Shown: piece by piece, positions 17,999-29,011 of the stretch
Numbering within the stretch: position 1 is the first letter of the stretch
How the letters are laid out: every line of letters starts with the position of its first letter
NCBI GenBank assembly: GCA_029237695.1
Contig: CM055272.1
Coordinates: 35,288,791-35,352,790 of the forward strand
DNA from: Conchocele bisecta
Lineage: Eukaryota > Mollusca > Bivalvia > Lucinida > Thyasiridae
Reading direction: 5' to 3'
DNA length: 64,000 bases
Notes under the pieces: model-generated
Databases searched by the model: none
What the model was told of the DNA's origin: nothing
The model's input: the letters and a program-made list of their open reading frames with translations, nothing else
Made by a program: the position numbers and the translations under genes

Positions 17999-18746
17999 AT
18001 GACGGGAAACTATATCCACACTTACCTTCGGGGACGACCGACCCGGCATCCTTTAGGATGACCAGGATCGTCGAGATACAACAGATTCTACAACACGAGG
18101 GAGAGATGCGGACGGGTTATGCGAAGAAATGTAGGTGGTCAGTTAATATAGTAGAGGGGGTGAGCACCGCGTTAGCCTCAGCTTCCGTTATAAGCGGGGT
18201 GGGAAGTGTGTCTTTATTGTCAACAATCGTCGCCGCTCCGGTCGCGGTGGCCTTGAGTGCGACAGCGGCGGGGGCGGGACTGCTTTGTATGACGGTCAGA
18301 CCCGTGGGTCGAAAACTAGAGGCCAAGAGTCGAAAGCACGATCGAATAGCGGTTCTCGCGAGGTCTAAGAAAAACAGTATCGACGTTATCGTGTCGAAAG
18401 CGATAGCCGACAACGATATATCAGATACCGAGTTCAAATTGATCGTCGAAGAGATGGCCACCAGGAGTTAAAGGGCACGATCCGATCCAAGGCCCGACCA
18501 CAAATTCTCGCGGACGAAGATGTAAAAAAACTCGTCATGGAGGGGAGGGCCGACGAGAGAAAAATCTCCTCGCCCGCCTCGGGACGTTTATTCGCGTGTT
18601 TGAGACAGCAGGAGATTCCTCCACCATACAGTCCAGCTGTTCCGACGGCCCCTCCATATGGAACATTAAACTTTTTTCTGGCCTCATTACGCCACCGTGA
18701 CTTATCAAAAACTATGCATCATATCGATCGGATTCTATCTTTCTAA
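17995..18746 (+). pseudogene. Membrane protein with paired hydrophobic hairpin (frameshifted near end)
   Basis: 158 codons from ATG 17995 (MNDGKLYPHLPSGTTDPASF). A charged helical N-terminus (RIVEIQQILQHEGEMRTGY) precedes two hydrophobic segments (ALASASVISGVGSVSLLSTI and APVAVALSATAAGAGLLCM). A charged helical region follows (KHDRIAVLARSKKNSIDVIV, DNDISDTEFKLIVEEM). The frame stops at 18471, while an adjacent frame continues with LKGTIRSKARPQ and DVKKLVMEGRADE to 18746. A frame change near 18466 therefore cut off a basic tail. I recall homologues in cnidarian and mollusc Polintons, function unknown. Confidence 0.6.
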
Positions 18747-19017
18747 CTGACTTTCCGATTTCAATTATTACTAAACGATAATACTTGCGAGCGCGTAATT
18801 CCTTGCTAACCAGTCGATGCGTAGCCCGAGTGCCACCGCATGGTGGACATAGCAGTGACTCGGATCTGGTCCCTATCCCGCAATGCCGACATGGGCGAGG
18901 CGAAACGGAACCTTTTCGCATCCATGCCCGGTGATGCTTACAATACTCGTAAATACCGGTACAAAAACATCTCTCGTGACTACCTGTCTTCAACCACGCA
19001 CAATTAACTAGAACCAT
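18712..19017 (-). CDS. Small Cys/His-rich right-end protein
   Basis: 101 codons from the ATG at 19017 (MVLVNCAWLKTGSHERCFC). This start is chosen because the ATG directly follows the TIR copy of the promoter module (CCTATTAGATATAAG ... TATACTCAGTATAT). Cys and His are arranged C-x-C, YCKHH, CRHCGIG, LLCPPCGG, which would form two zinc-binding knuckles. A basic helix (KELRARKYYR) follows. It has the look of a small zinc-binding regulator or nucleic-acid-binding protein. No family is recognised. It is the mirror-image partner of polB with respect to the TIR promoter and is unbroken. Confidence 0.55.
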   Translation of the reverse strand: MVLVNCAWLKTGSHERCFCTGIYEYCKHHRAWMRKGSVSPRPCRHCGIGTRSESLLCPPCGGTRATHRLVSKELRARKYYRLVIIEIGKSVRKIESDRYDA

Positions 19018-19070
19018 TGTGTGATTATATATACTGAGTATAATCAATGGATTTCTTATATCTAATAGGG
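19018..19070 (-). promoter_or_regulatory. TIR promoter module at the right end
   Basis: On the minus strand CCTATTAGATATAAGAAATC is followed by TATACTCAGTATATAT, then the ATG of the Cys-rich gene. The module occurs once here, against four times before polB. Confidence 0.55.
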
Positions 19071-19274
19071 CATATTTTCTCATGCCATAAATATATGGTC
19101 TCTTGGTTGCTGAAAAATATGTTTCCATTCTTCTCATACATACCATCCGAACAGTGGGGGAAAATCCGAGTAGTATATGAGAGTCAACAATGATACAAGT
19201 TCCGTAGGAAGGTACCGCGCGTAGCGGGGGGCCGTCCGTAGGAACTTGTATCATTTTGACTCTCATATACTACT
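19024..19274. repeat. Right terminal inverted repeat of Polinton copy 1
   Basis: Inverted match to the left TIR, including the terminal hairpin (19169-19274) and the CCCCCACTGTTC and ATTTTTCAGCAACCA blocks. It lacks the tRNA-like segment present on the left. Confidence 0.85.
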
Positions 19275-19722
19275 CCATCCGGAAGGCGATACTACGATGA
19301 CGATGGTACGATACTACGATGATGATAGTACGATACTACGATGACGATAGTACGATAGCACGATGACGATAGTACGATACTACGATACACAGTGTTCCGT
19401 TAAGGCCATCGTAATATCGCTATCGGGTCGATACTACGATAGTACGATAGTACGATACTACGATGACGATAATACGATGCTACGATGACGATAGTACGGT
19501 AGTATGATACTACGATGACGATATTACGGTGTCACGATGGCGATAGTACGATACCACGATGACGATAACGCGATACCACGATAGTACGATGACGATACTA
19601 CGATATTATATCGTACTATCGTCATCATAGTATCGTACTGTCGTCATCGTAGTATCGTACTATCGTACTATCGTAGTATCGACCCGATAGCGATATTACG
19701 ATGGCCTTAACGGAACACCGTA
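19275..19722. repeat. ACGATAGT array, right arm of the foldback locus
   Basis: Starts CCATCCGGAAGGCGATACTA, the complement of the inner end of the left array. It includes a complete hairpin unit from 19385 to 19722, bounded by GTGTTCCGTTAAGGCCATCG and its complement. Confidence 0.85.
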
Positions 19723-20535
19723 ATATACTATATTAATTCAGCGTATACCATGAACAGGTTCATTAACCGGGACCAGGTTTAACCCTGTCAACCTTACATA
19801 CCATAAAGCCAACATTTGCAAACACTGTAGATACAGATGAGCCGGCTCGTAACGAGCCGTCTCATCAAAATCTACAGTATTTTCCAGGACTTTTCAGATA
19901 CATATATATTTTTTATAAAGATATTCACCATCTGATTAATTTCGAAAAATCAGCATGCCAGAGCAAGTCTATTCTAGTTATTAGGTTCAGGGCCATGTAT
20001 TCAAACGACAATACATGCATTTAACCTGTCAACACTATTTCCCTCTATAGCGGTGTTTGCAAATACATGTAGTGTAGATCCAGATGAGCAGGCTCGTCAC
20101 AAGCCGTTAACTCAGGATCTGCACTTTTTGCACGTAATTTTAATTTTTTCAGAAGAAAGCAGTCTTTTCTTAAATGGACTAGTTTGACATAGGGGTGAAA
20201 GGGTTACCTATGAGACACGCCATGTGACTTTGTAAGTTCTGACATCTGCGTAATTTCACGAAATACGTTACAATAATACAATATTTTCCTTAGCGTCAAA
20301 AGTTGACAGAGTACATGTGGAATTATATGCCGCATGTACTCTGAAACTTATGTTAACTTTTTACTTTATTTAAAATTACGCATAATTATGTGCAGTATGG
20401 CTACACCAACTACACCAACACAATATTTAAATAGCCTGATGAGAGCATGAAGGGCAATCTATATTATTCCGTTTTCTAGTAATCCCGGTGTTTCTATGTC
20501 ACCGGTCTTCCAATTTATAAAATATAGGCTAACTC
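19723..20535. repeat. Intergenic, with two copies of a short dispersed hairpin repeat
   Basis: Near 19828-19885 and 20078-20135, sequences of the type GTAGATCCAGATGAGC face a weak complement around a GGCTCGT...ACGAGCC core. Diverged relatives occur near 33895, 54945, 55093, 55500, 55640, 56650 and 62770. Nothing coding is seen. Confidence 0.5.
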
Positions 20536-20893
20536 AATGGGCATGATAAATGTCGCCCACTCCAAAGCAAGTATTATTTGATATTTTTCTTAATATGCAA
20601 CGGATTTTGATGACATATGGAACAGCAAACGCGTCTTCATGAGCTGCATTTGGTGGTCTAGGGAGTTTGGCACAGACTTGTCGTTTTTTGTGAAGAATCG
20701 ATTCGGATACACATAAATCGATTCTTCGCAAAAACGACAGAAGTTTGGGCGAAAATACAGAGACCACCAAATGCAGCTTAGCAAGACGCGTTTGCTGCGC
20801 CATATCCGTTACGTAATAAGGACACTATACAAGAATACGTACTTTGAATCGGTACTTGTTGTTGTTATTAGTACCACGTGATCATACACCTTG
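20536..20893. repeat. MITE family B, copy 1
   Basis: Palindromic element with ends related to CAAGGTGTATGATCACGTGG, inner arms GCATTTGGTGGTCT and CGAAGAATCGAT, and GTTGTTGTT near one end. Other copies lie at 22300, 34157, 35900 and 56715. Short ORFs inside are palindrome artefacts. Confidence 0.8.
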
Positions 20894-20959
20894 TAACTGT
20901 GGCGAGAGTGGGAGCGATGTGCTTTTGTACCTGTAGCCGATTTCATTGAAATTGTAAAT

Positions 20960-21235
20960 TATACTTATCTAGCAAAGTATACTTTGAGGGAGTAATCATT
21001 GATTTTTCCCAAAATGCATTATTTCATATAGAACTAAGCACTGCATATAATATTGATGATTAAAAGTATGCAGACTTATTATACTGAATGTATTACATTA
21101 GCACAGCCAAAATGGCTGTGATAATGTATTAACTTCAGTATAATACAAATTAATAAATTTATCCTTAAATTGAAAATTTCTCCCTCAAAGTTTGCTAGAT
21201 AAGTATGCTTTGCAATGTTGGTGAAATAGGCTACT
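20960..21235. repeat. MITE family C, copy 1
   Basis: Inverted repeat centred on CACAGCCAAAATGGCTGTG with arms TTATACTGAAT and outer AAAGTATACTTTG/TAGCAAAG blocks. Other copies lie at 36448-36751 and 56043-56294. Confidence 0.75.
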
Positions 21236-21286
21236 GAGAAGATGTCCGATAGACAGAGGAACCTCTTATAGGTTTCACAATAAAGC

Positions 21287-21511
21287 AGGGGCACGTTTCA
21301 CTAAACCTCGTACGACTAAACTGTTCGTAAGTGCCAATTTAGGATCGTCTGTAAATTTGAATTGATGGATTTACATTAATGCTGCATATGCTCAATACAT
21401 GTAAATCCATTAATTGCTTACAAGAAAACACTGTTAATATGAAATGTACAGACTATCATAATTTTGGACTTATGAACATCTCAGTAGTACGAAGTTTAGT
21501 GAAACTCCCCC
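21287..21511. repeat. MITE family A, copy 2
   Basis: Ends read CGTTTCACTAAACCTCGTAC and GTACGAAGTTTAGTGAAAC. The interior is palindromic and AT-rich. Confidence 0.8.
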
Positions 21512-22299
21512 AGGCCTTTGATCAATCTGAGCAATAGCTGTGTGCTATGCGATCATGAACAGACATTATCACCTGAGATAAATGACCAAGAAACTCATCA
21601 AACATATGATCGTGGATATTTTCTTGGTGTCCGATTTAGAGAGGTTCCACTGTTTCTTGAAAACATATTAACAATATTTTCTGTAAATGATGTCGAGAGT
21701 TGACGTTTGACGTCATTTGCAAAAAATATTAATTTTCGGTAAATAGTGTTCATGAAAAATGATTCTAAAGTGCTGCCAAGCCATGTTTTAATTGAAGAAA
21801 ATACAAAACATGAATACGTAAAGAACAGACGACATACTAATGATAGCGGGCACTCGTAATGTTTAGAACTGGTGGAATAGTGACACAATTATATAATTAT
21901 TTAAGTCTTATAAAGAACTTTTTGTGCCTACCCAATGGGAATTTACCTTTAAGTGGTCACCCTTCAAGTGGTCACGTAAAACGTGTACACTTATACATGT
22001 ATCATGGATAAGGGCGTTGGAAGCATAAAAAGATTGGTCCGGCTAAGGTAGGGTGTGTTCCGCCGCCCCCTCCCCAACCACAACCACCACCCCAACCAAA
22101 CTGTATGGTGTTACCATTCAGTTGAACCGTCTCGTTGAGACGGTTCAAGTGAGTGGTAACAAAATACACTTTTGATGAGAAATCGAAAAGTGGCAAAAAC
22201 ATATTTTGAAATGTGTGCACCGCCTGATATAATATTATCAAACGCGTTCTAGCGGACACGAAAAACAAAACCGAACTGGCATGGTCAAGTTAACAATAT
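21512..22299. repeat. Diverged repeat, related to 22920-24020
   Basis: Shares CACCTGAGATAAATGACCAA, TTAGAGAGGTTCCACTG and ATGATTCTAAAGTGCTG blocks with 22920-24020 in the same order, so the two stretches are old copies of one element or duplication. A G-rich stretch on the minus strand near 22060-22110 yields a meaningless Gly-rich ORF. Confidence 0.5.
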
Positions 22300-22684
22300 C
22301 AAGGTGTATGATCACGTGGTAGTAACAACAACAACAACAAGTACCGATTCAAAGTACGTATTCTTTTAAAGTGTCCTTATTACGTAACGGACTTTGATGT
22401 AATATGGCGCATCAAACGCGTCTTGTTAAGTTGCATTTGGTGGTCTCTTTATTTTCGCCCAAACTTCTGTCGTTTTTGCGAAGAATCGATTTCCGTTCTC
22501 CGACGATTCAAGAACGACATAATTCTGTGCCAAACTCACTAGACCACCAAATTCAGCTCATGAACACGCGTTTGCTGCGCCATATTTCATCAAAATCCGT
22601 TGCATATTAAGGAAAATATCAAATAATACTTACTTTGGAGTGGGCGACGTTGTTGTTCTTGTAACCACGTGATCATACACCTTG
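22300..22684. repeat. MITE family B, copy 2
   Basis: Complete copy with CAAGGTGTATGATCACGTGG and its complement at the two ends. Confidence 0.85.
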
Positions 22685-22843
22685 AATATTGGACACGCAT
22701 AGTTCATGTTTATATAATATTAATACTAATAATTACATTACTAACTGTTTATTTTATAATTTCTAGTTATTTTAATTTGTTTTTGTTGTTGTCATACGTG
22801 GTATTTACCTGCCGGACATGTTCCGAAGCCACTGAATTAGATA

Positions 22844-22915
22844 CAGTGAAACCTGTCTAAACCGGACACCATGGGACGTCCCCAGGGTGTCCGGCTTAGA
22901 GAGGTTTCACTGTAT
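22844..22915. repeat. Short TIR pair of a Tc1/pogo-like type
   Basis: CAGTGAAACCTGTCTAAACC faces its near complement GGCTTAGAGAGGTTTCACTG across GGACACC...GGTGTCC. Fragments of the same TIR recur at 21630, 23023, 29023, 29160 and 37085. Confidence 0.6.
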
Positions 22916-24040
22916 ATCAGACATTTGATCATTATGAGCCATAGTTGTGTGCTATGCGATCACGAACATACATTATCACCTGAGATAAATGACCAAGAAA
23001 CTCATCAAAAATAAGATCACAGGTGTTTTCTTGGTGTCGGGTTTAGAGAGGTTCCACTGTATATCCATGTTATAACTTTTCTTGTTAAAGCTACATCACC
23101 ACTCAGTAGACACAAACTGTTCTTTATATAAGCGACACCATCTGATACATTTTCTGGCAAAATAAACGTTCATTCACCATTACCCCACGTATTGATTGGC
23201 ATTATTATACATTTTATATCAGACGTAAATTTTCACTGCTATCAGGGGCGATAACCGTGTTTCCTTAACATGTTATTACTGTTATGTTATTAATGTGTTT
23301 TACTGTTTATTCTCCTTATTTATTTTTTGATGTGCACCGATCACACTTTATAATCTGTAGAAAATGTTGCTTTTTCAGGTGACGCATTTAATTAGTATAA
23401 ATAATTAAACAAATGTCGTGCCGCGAGTCACTATCACTCAAATACATATTAATAAACGATTATATGAGTATAGCGGGCACTCGTAACTTTTAGAACTGGT
23501 GGAACAGTGACACAAGTATACACTTCATATTTAATTCCTATAAAGAACATGTTGTGCCTACTGAGTAGGAATGTATTTACATTGAAAAAGTATTTTCAAA
23601 GTGTGACATGTCATTATGTGGGCGACGGAAATAAAAATAAAGTTTTAATAACAATTTCTTGAAAACAGCTGAAATTTGTATTTGCCATAAAGCAATGTCA
23701 GTATAGCATTGAAGTACATGTAGCTGGGTATTGAAAAGCGATATGTCCATGAATAAACACATGTCCTTTCGTTAATTACTTCGTGATCAGGAAGTTTCGA
23801 CCCAAGTGTGAGAAACTGACGGATGTTTAGTCCCTTGAACGTTTTTTCACGTAATTAAATTTTGTCGTCTGCTGTTTATTTTAATCCCCCTTTTCCTCAG
23901 CAAACAATGGGCTGACAACACTTTAGAATCATTTACAAATGGAAATGATTCTAAAATGCTGTTAAACCATGATTTTCATTTTGAAAGGGGACAAAATATA
24001 AAATAACGGCAGACGACAATTTTAGTTTCCCGCATAGCCA
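22916..24040. repeat. Diverged repeat region, no gene
   Basis: Second copy of the element described at 21512. The segment 23080-23470 also matches 32380-32830 in inverted orientation (for example the TATCAGGGGCGATAACCG core). Confidence 0.45.
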
Positions 24041-24227
24041 TTACAATGATAAATGCAAATCAAAGGACTGAAAGTCCTGAAATCCTTCGCAGTACGTGCT
24101 CAACAATTCACAAACAAAATCATATATACTCCATTTAAAATCAATATATTCGTCGAATCAGTATACATTATCAATGCTGCAAAAACAATATTTATCTTGA
24201 CAAACATGATTGTTCAAAGTAATTTCA

Positions 24228-24520
24228 CATTGACCTTGGACATGACGGCCACATGGGTGTGGTACATGTATGAAATGAAAATATGGATGATGATAAGGAA
24301 GTATATGAAGTTTGAAGTCAATCTGTCTTACGGTTGCAGAAAACTTTAAGGCAAATCGTACGGATGCAAATGTCTAAGTAATTTGACCTTGACCTTGGAA
24401 ATGAAGGCCGCATGAGTGTGGTATGGAATGAAAATATGGCTGATGATAAGGAAGTATATGAAGTTTGAGGTCCATCCGACTTTCCGTCATTACGAAAACT
24501 ATATAACCCTCGACATACTT
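24228..24520. repeat. Two-unit tandem repeat, about 165 bp
   Basis: Two units carry TTGACCTTGGA, GTGTGGTA, AATGAAAATATGG and GGAAGTATATGAAGTTTGA. The theme TGACCTTGACC reappears in the 168 bp satellite at 45065. A G10 tract follows at about 24530. Confidence 0.7.
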
Positions 24521-25489
24521 TGTATGCGGGGGGGGGGGGGTATATCTATAGTTTTGTATACACAGTTTAAACTTTATATATTTTACAACAATTACAAACA
24601 AGAGCGATCAGTCATGCATGGAACACGTCAGGTGACATATGTCATCAGTCCCTTTTTTCCTGTCACAGTCATAGCTCAGGAACTAGACTGGTGACATATG
24701 TCATCAGTCCATTTTCTCCTGACACAGTCTCCTAAATTTCAATTTCATATCATTTTCCAATTCAAATAGGAATCCTCAGCGATTTGTAACCCGGCGAATA
24801 TAACAAAAACGTTCTACTTTCACTTTCATTTCAGCTACACATTCAATTTTCATTTATTGAGTAAATGATGCCGAAATAATTATTTAAATTAATATCTAAT
24901 TATTTAAATATACTTTTTTTAATTCATAATACAAATAATCTAGAGATAATTATTATCCTTATTCAAACTCAAGACAACGTTTCCTTTGTGAAGTGTATCG
25001 TACTGTATATGCTGTCGCAAGTCGCAAGATTGTAATCACAAAATAACGAAACCGTTAACATATCCACTTAAATTATGTTGATCGTCTGGATCAACAGACG
25101 CTTATTGTCTTTGTGCTAAATGCCGAGTTCATTCGTATCTCGAACTGTTTTACATTATAGATTCATTATAGATTAGTTGATTTTTTAAGTAAATTGTACA
25201 CTGATTAATAATATCGATGGCTCAAGATGATTAAAACAGTATGTAACTGTCAAAAAACAATGTTTCTGCTTTAAATCAGCATCATTTCGCTGTCCAATGT
25301 CGGATTTTATCGATGTAAAGTTCAGAATGTAAGCTTTAATCGGATTGGTCATTCAAGAAAAACGTCACAGGGAAATCCCGCCCCCTACTATATCATTGCG
25401 CAAAATATTGACATACATAGAAAAGAACTCATATTAATACATAACAGTTAATAGTTTATAAAGTATACAAAAACTTTTGCAATAACACA
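24521..25489. other. AT-rich intergenic DNA
   Basis: Contains a duplicated GGTGACATATGTCATCAGTC block near 24630 and 24690. No gene is seen. Confidence 0.4.
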
Positions 25490-26377
25490 TATGTAGCGCA
25501 AAAAAAGCAAACAATACACGTATTACACTGAAACGGTAAGATAGCTCGCTGTTTTACTGTTGTTGAACTACATTTTTATGGCGTAGTACCGTGTGTTTTT
25601 CTAAAGTTAAACCCGCAAACAGTGACACTGCGACCGCCACTTAGCTCATTAGCATATTATCTGCAATGACTGAGAAATTCCACATAGTTACTTAATCCGC
25701 GCTAATAGCTCGGATAAAAAGCTACCTGCTGTATTTTTTTTCTTCATTTTCTTCTCGATGACAGCACGTTTTGACAGCCCTTGAAAGTTATGTCCATTCC
25801 AATTTCAAATAGTACTTTAACATCAGGTGCAAAAGGAGCTGTAGAGTGACGAGGAGGGTCGAACAACGAAAGGAAATTGGTAAATCGCTCCGAAAGGTAG
25901 TTAAATAGCTTGCAGATGATGACACTAAGAAAGCAAAAGTCAGAATGTGAAAATCTGAAAATCGGTACCCAAATTCCAAAATATATATTAAATAATATTT
26001 GTTTAGCCCTCATGTTAATATGCCATATAAAAGAGTAGTTTCCCTATAAAATCGTGAAATAAAATGAGGGAGAGGGATTCATTTTAATATCTACGAAAAC
26101 GTACCTACGTTTGGATATTTTTGGGATTTAATGTGTTTAATGTGTTTAATGGCCAAACGGTGGCAGAAAAAACGTGGAACAAACACTGAGTAGTCAAAAC
26201 GAATTTAAGACGATTTTGTCATATCAAATTATAAGTTGTTTGTTTTCATGGTTGGCTTTGGTGCCTGTGACTGAAGAAATGACGCAGATGGGTTTTGGAT
26301 CTGCACTATTCGCCATTCCGTCAATGAACACGCCGCCATGCTTCCAACAAGCAATGTAGATCCGTATCAGGCTACAG
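25490..26377. other. Intergenic DNA with a dispersed repeat at its start
   Basis: 25490-25660 resembles 50240-50405 (ACACGTATTACACTG / TTTTTATGGCGTA). The rest shows no structure or convincing ORF. Confidence 0.4.
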
Positions 26378-26602
26378 TGGCCTGTTTCACCAAACTTCGT
26401 ACAACTAAAAAGTTAGTGAGTGCAAAATTACGTTTATTGTAAATTTCACATTAGCAATGTTTTCTTGTAAACCAGTATTGGATTTACAGTTATTGAGCAT
26501 AGGCTGCACATGCAGCCTATGCTCAATAAATGTAAATCCATCAATTTATATTTTGTGACGATCCTAAATGTGCACATACGAACGTCTTAGTGAAAGGGTC
26601 CG
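26378..26602. repeat. MITE family A, copy 3
   Basis: Keeps the left end and the central GCAGCCTATGCTCAATAA palindrome. The right end is eroded. Confidence 0.7.
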
Positions 26603-27792
26603 CTGGTATGAAGAGTGCTATTTGATCAGGAAGTACACAGGTTACAAATCGCATAAGCCCAATTTCTCCAACCATTTCTACATTTTCACATAGGGTAACC
26701 TATGTATTGGAATCGCCTCGGACAGTTAGCCACGCATTATACCCCCTCGATGGGCTAGTCCGTAGTGATATCTTGGAATAACCATAACAACAAAATGCAT
26801 TGTGTTACTCAACGTTTAACTGTCATACGCAACCGCTAATTGAAAATAATATTATGAAAAACTACTTGCACTGAACAATATCAACAACGGATGTTCTACG
26901 TACAAAAATATATCGGATTATTTTGTTGCGCGTTCAAGTTGTGATGCCCCAATTTGCGTCACAAATCGTGCGGTCATCGCTAAATTTAGTAACAGGCTAT
27001 AGTTTTCGGCAGAGTTAACTCCCCTCCGAATACTCTCCACTCCACCGGAAGCGACCTCCGTCGAGAGGTTACAGCTACCTGTTGACCCAGATTTTTTTAA
27101 TGATCGCGATTGTGTGGCAACAAAACTCGCACGTGTGGGTCTAACTGATGTTAATCCTCATTCTATCGATGGATTTACAGCGGATTTTAGTGACATTCCC
27201 GAATTCTGCCTGATTGACATTTGTCTATGGTGGCCATTTCCAATTTTTTTGTTTTTTGACTCCTCCCATAACTCCTCTACCTCTTTTTCCCCCATGTTCT
27301 TTTTCCCCCATAAGCAATAAATTTTTCGTAATAAAACCAATATTTGACAAAATTTCACGAAATAAAAAGAAGGCTCATTCTTAAATTTTCCTTTAATTTA
27401 ATATTATCAAAACAAATATTGTTTTTGAATTGTTTATATGGCCGCACAATTTGGGCAGCTTTCGCGAAACAGAGTATAGGTTTATGTTTATGCCAGGTTT
27501 GGATAGATTATACTTCACACTGTTAATAAAGAAGCACGTGATCATCGCTAACGGAATATTGTCAAAGGGATAAACAACAGCACAAACCCAAACCAACAAT
27601 ATCAAAAACGCCAACAACAGCAAACACCATCACACTATAAACTACAGCAAAGATGCATAGACGTGACCATCGCTAGTGGAATACCATGAATAACCGCAAC
27701 AACAACAACAAAGCACGCTCACAATCTGTAGTTGAATTAGAGCAGCAGAATTAAGAACAACAACAATAACAACAACAATAAAGAGCATCACA
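26603..27792. other. Intergenic DNA upstream of the GPCR
   Basis: No repeat family or gene is recognised. Short ACA-rich stretches precede the GPCR start. Confidence 0.4.
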
Positions 27793-29011
27793 ATGGAAAA
27801 TACAACAAGTATTTGGACTGAATCACGCCATCTAGCCGAGGAGATGAACAGTGACATGGCGTCAGCAGTTTTACCTGTCACCATCATCGTTGGAATAGAG
27901 GCAGGTATGGCGTTCTTTGGCAACTTGTTAATTTTATACGTTTTTGTGTTTAAGTACCACAGTTGCAATTTCAAATATTTCGTGCTGTGTCTGACATTAC
28001 CAGCAGCTTGACAACATTACCTGGTGAGATAGTCACGCAGACGCACTGGTATGTTTATCCGTATCCAATGATTTGCAGAATAAAATCTTTCTTCAACGTG
28101 TTTACTGTGATGGCGTCCGCTCTGTGTCTTTTGGTGATTGGCGTTGACAGATTCCGGAAGGTTTGCCGCCCGTTCGGCTGGCAGATTAAGACAAGGACAG
28201 CCAAGGTTTTGTGCATAGTTATTCTATTCATATCGACCGTCGTCGGTCGCAATCTTCTGGGGTACGCACGACGACAATGTTAAGTACAAAGGGGAGTCAG
28301 TGATCATCACAGAATGCGAGACAGACCAGGCATACGTAAACACGCGCGCACCGTTGGCGTACTCAGTTACTATTTCCGGCACGATAGGCATTGCCCTAGT
28401 CACTATGCTAGTACTGTATGTGTTCATTATAAAAGAGCTCTTCAAGCGGAAATCACCAAAACGCGACGTTCAACCAACTGAAAAGGGAAACGAACCACCT
28501 CCAAACAGAAACGTGCTGCTGGAAGTGCCAAACCTTTTTGCACGTCGACTCGTCAAGTGCCATAGCATACGCACATTCCAGTGCTGACGAGTACACAACG
28601 CGTAGTATTACAGCGGAAACGTCAAACAACGCATCGCCCGATGGAAACAAGAAACAAACTACTCAGAAACCACAGTTGAAGGGCAAACGATATCGAGCGA
28701 CATCGACAACGGAGAGAAACGCCATTGTACGGAGAAAGACGATGATCATGCTGGTTCTAACATCAGTGTTTATTATAACCACGGTTTTGTACCTAACGCT
28801 ACTCTCGTGTATAGCCATGGACGTGTTAGACAATATGTCCAACTCGGGAAAAGCCGTGTATTTCTTCTTCTTCCGACTTTACTTCATAAACCACGCGGTT
28901 AACCCATGGGTGTACGGGTTTTTCGACCCGCATTTCCGTAAGGTGATTAATACATGCAAGACATCATTAAAAGCGGTAGTTTCATTTGCCAGTTGCGAAG
29001 GGTCTAATTAA
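27793..29011 (+). pseudogene. Rhodopsin-class G-protein-coupled receptor, intronless, three frame changes
   Basis: Seven-helix receptor. The N-terminus MENTTSIW has a possible N-glycosylation site. TM1 contains GNLLILYVFVF. TM2 contains VSDITSS (the conserved Asp). TM3 is preceded by the Cys of PMICRIKSFF and ends LLVIGVDRFRKVC, with DRF in place of DRY. TM5 is ISGTIGIALVTMLVLYVFII. A long third loop precedes TM6 (MIMLVLTSVFIITTVLYLTL), which lacks the usual CWxP. TM7 has NHAVNPWVYGFF, an NPxxY match. The reading frame changes near 27990, 28240 and 28530, each time between recognisable receptor segments. This is therefore either a pseudogene or a gene hit by assembly errors; the last change lies beside a T5 run. 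The DRF-x-KVCRPFG segment recalls mollusc neuropeptide/CCK-like receptors; ligand unknown. Confidence 0.85.

Larger units (their letters stand above)
1565..19274. mobile_element. Polinton/Maverick-type element, copy 1 (complete, decayed)
   Basis: The element is 17.7 kb with terminal inverted repeats beginning AGTAGTATATGAG. It is flanked by CCATC on both sides (TCCATC if the last T is shared), close to the 6 bp target duplication known for Polintons. It encodes the hallmark set: protein-primed family B DNA polymerase, retroviral-type integrase, packaging ATPase and a double-jelly-roll-type major capsid protein, plus several small membrane proteins. Coding content is clearly more GC-rich than the flanks. 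Nearly every long gene has at least one break, so this copy is not functional as assembled. polB also contains a nested 3.05 kb element. Confidence 0.9.

Noticed and set aside
22002..22268. ORF with a Gly/Trp-rich stretch
   Set aside because: The Gly run is a translation of a C-rich tract (CCCCAACCACAACC) and nothing else supports it.
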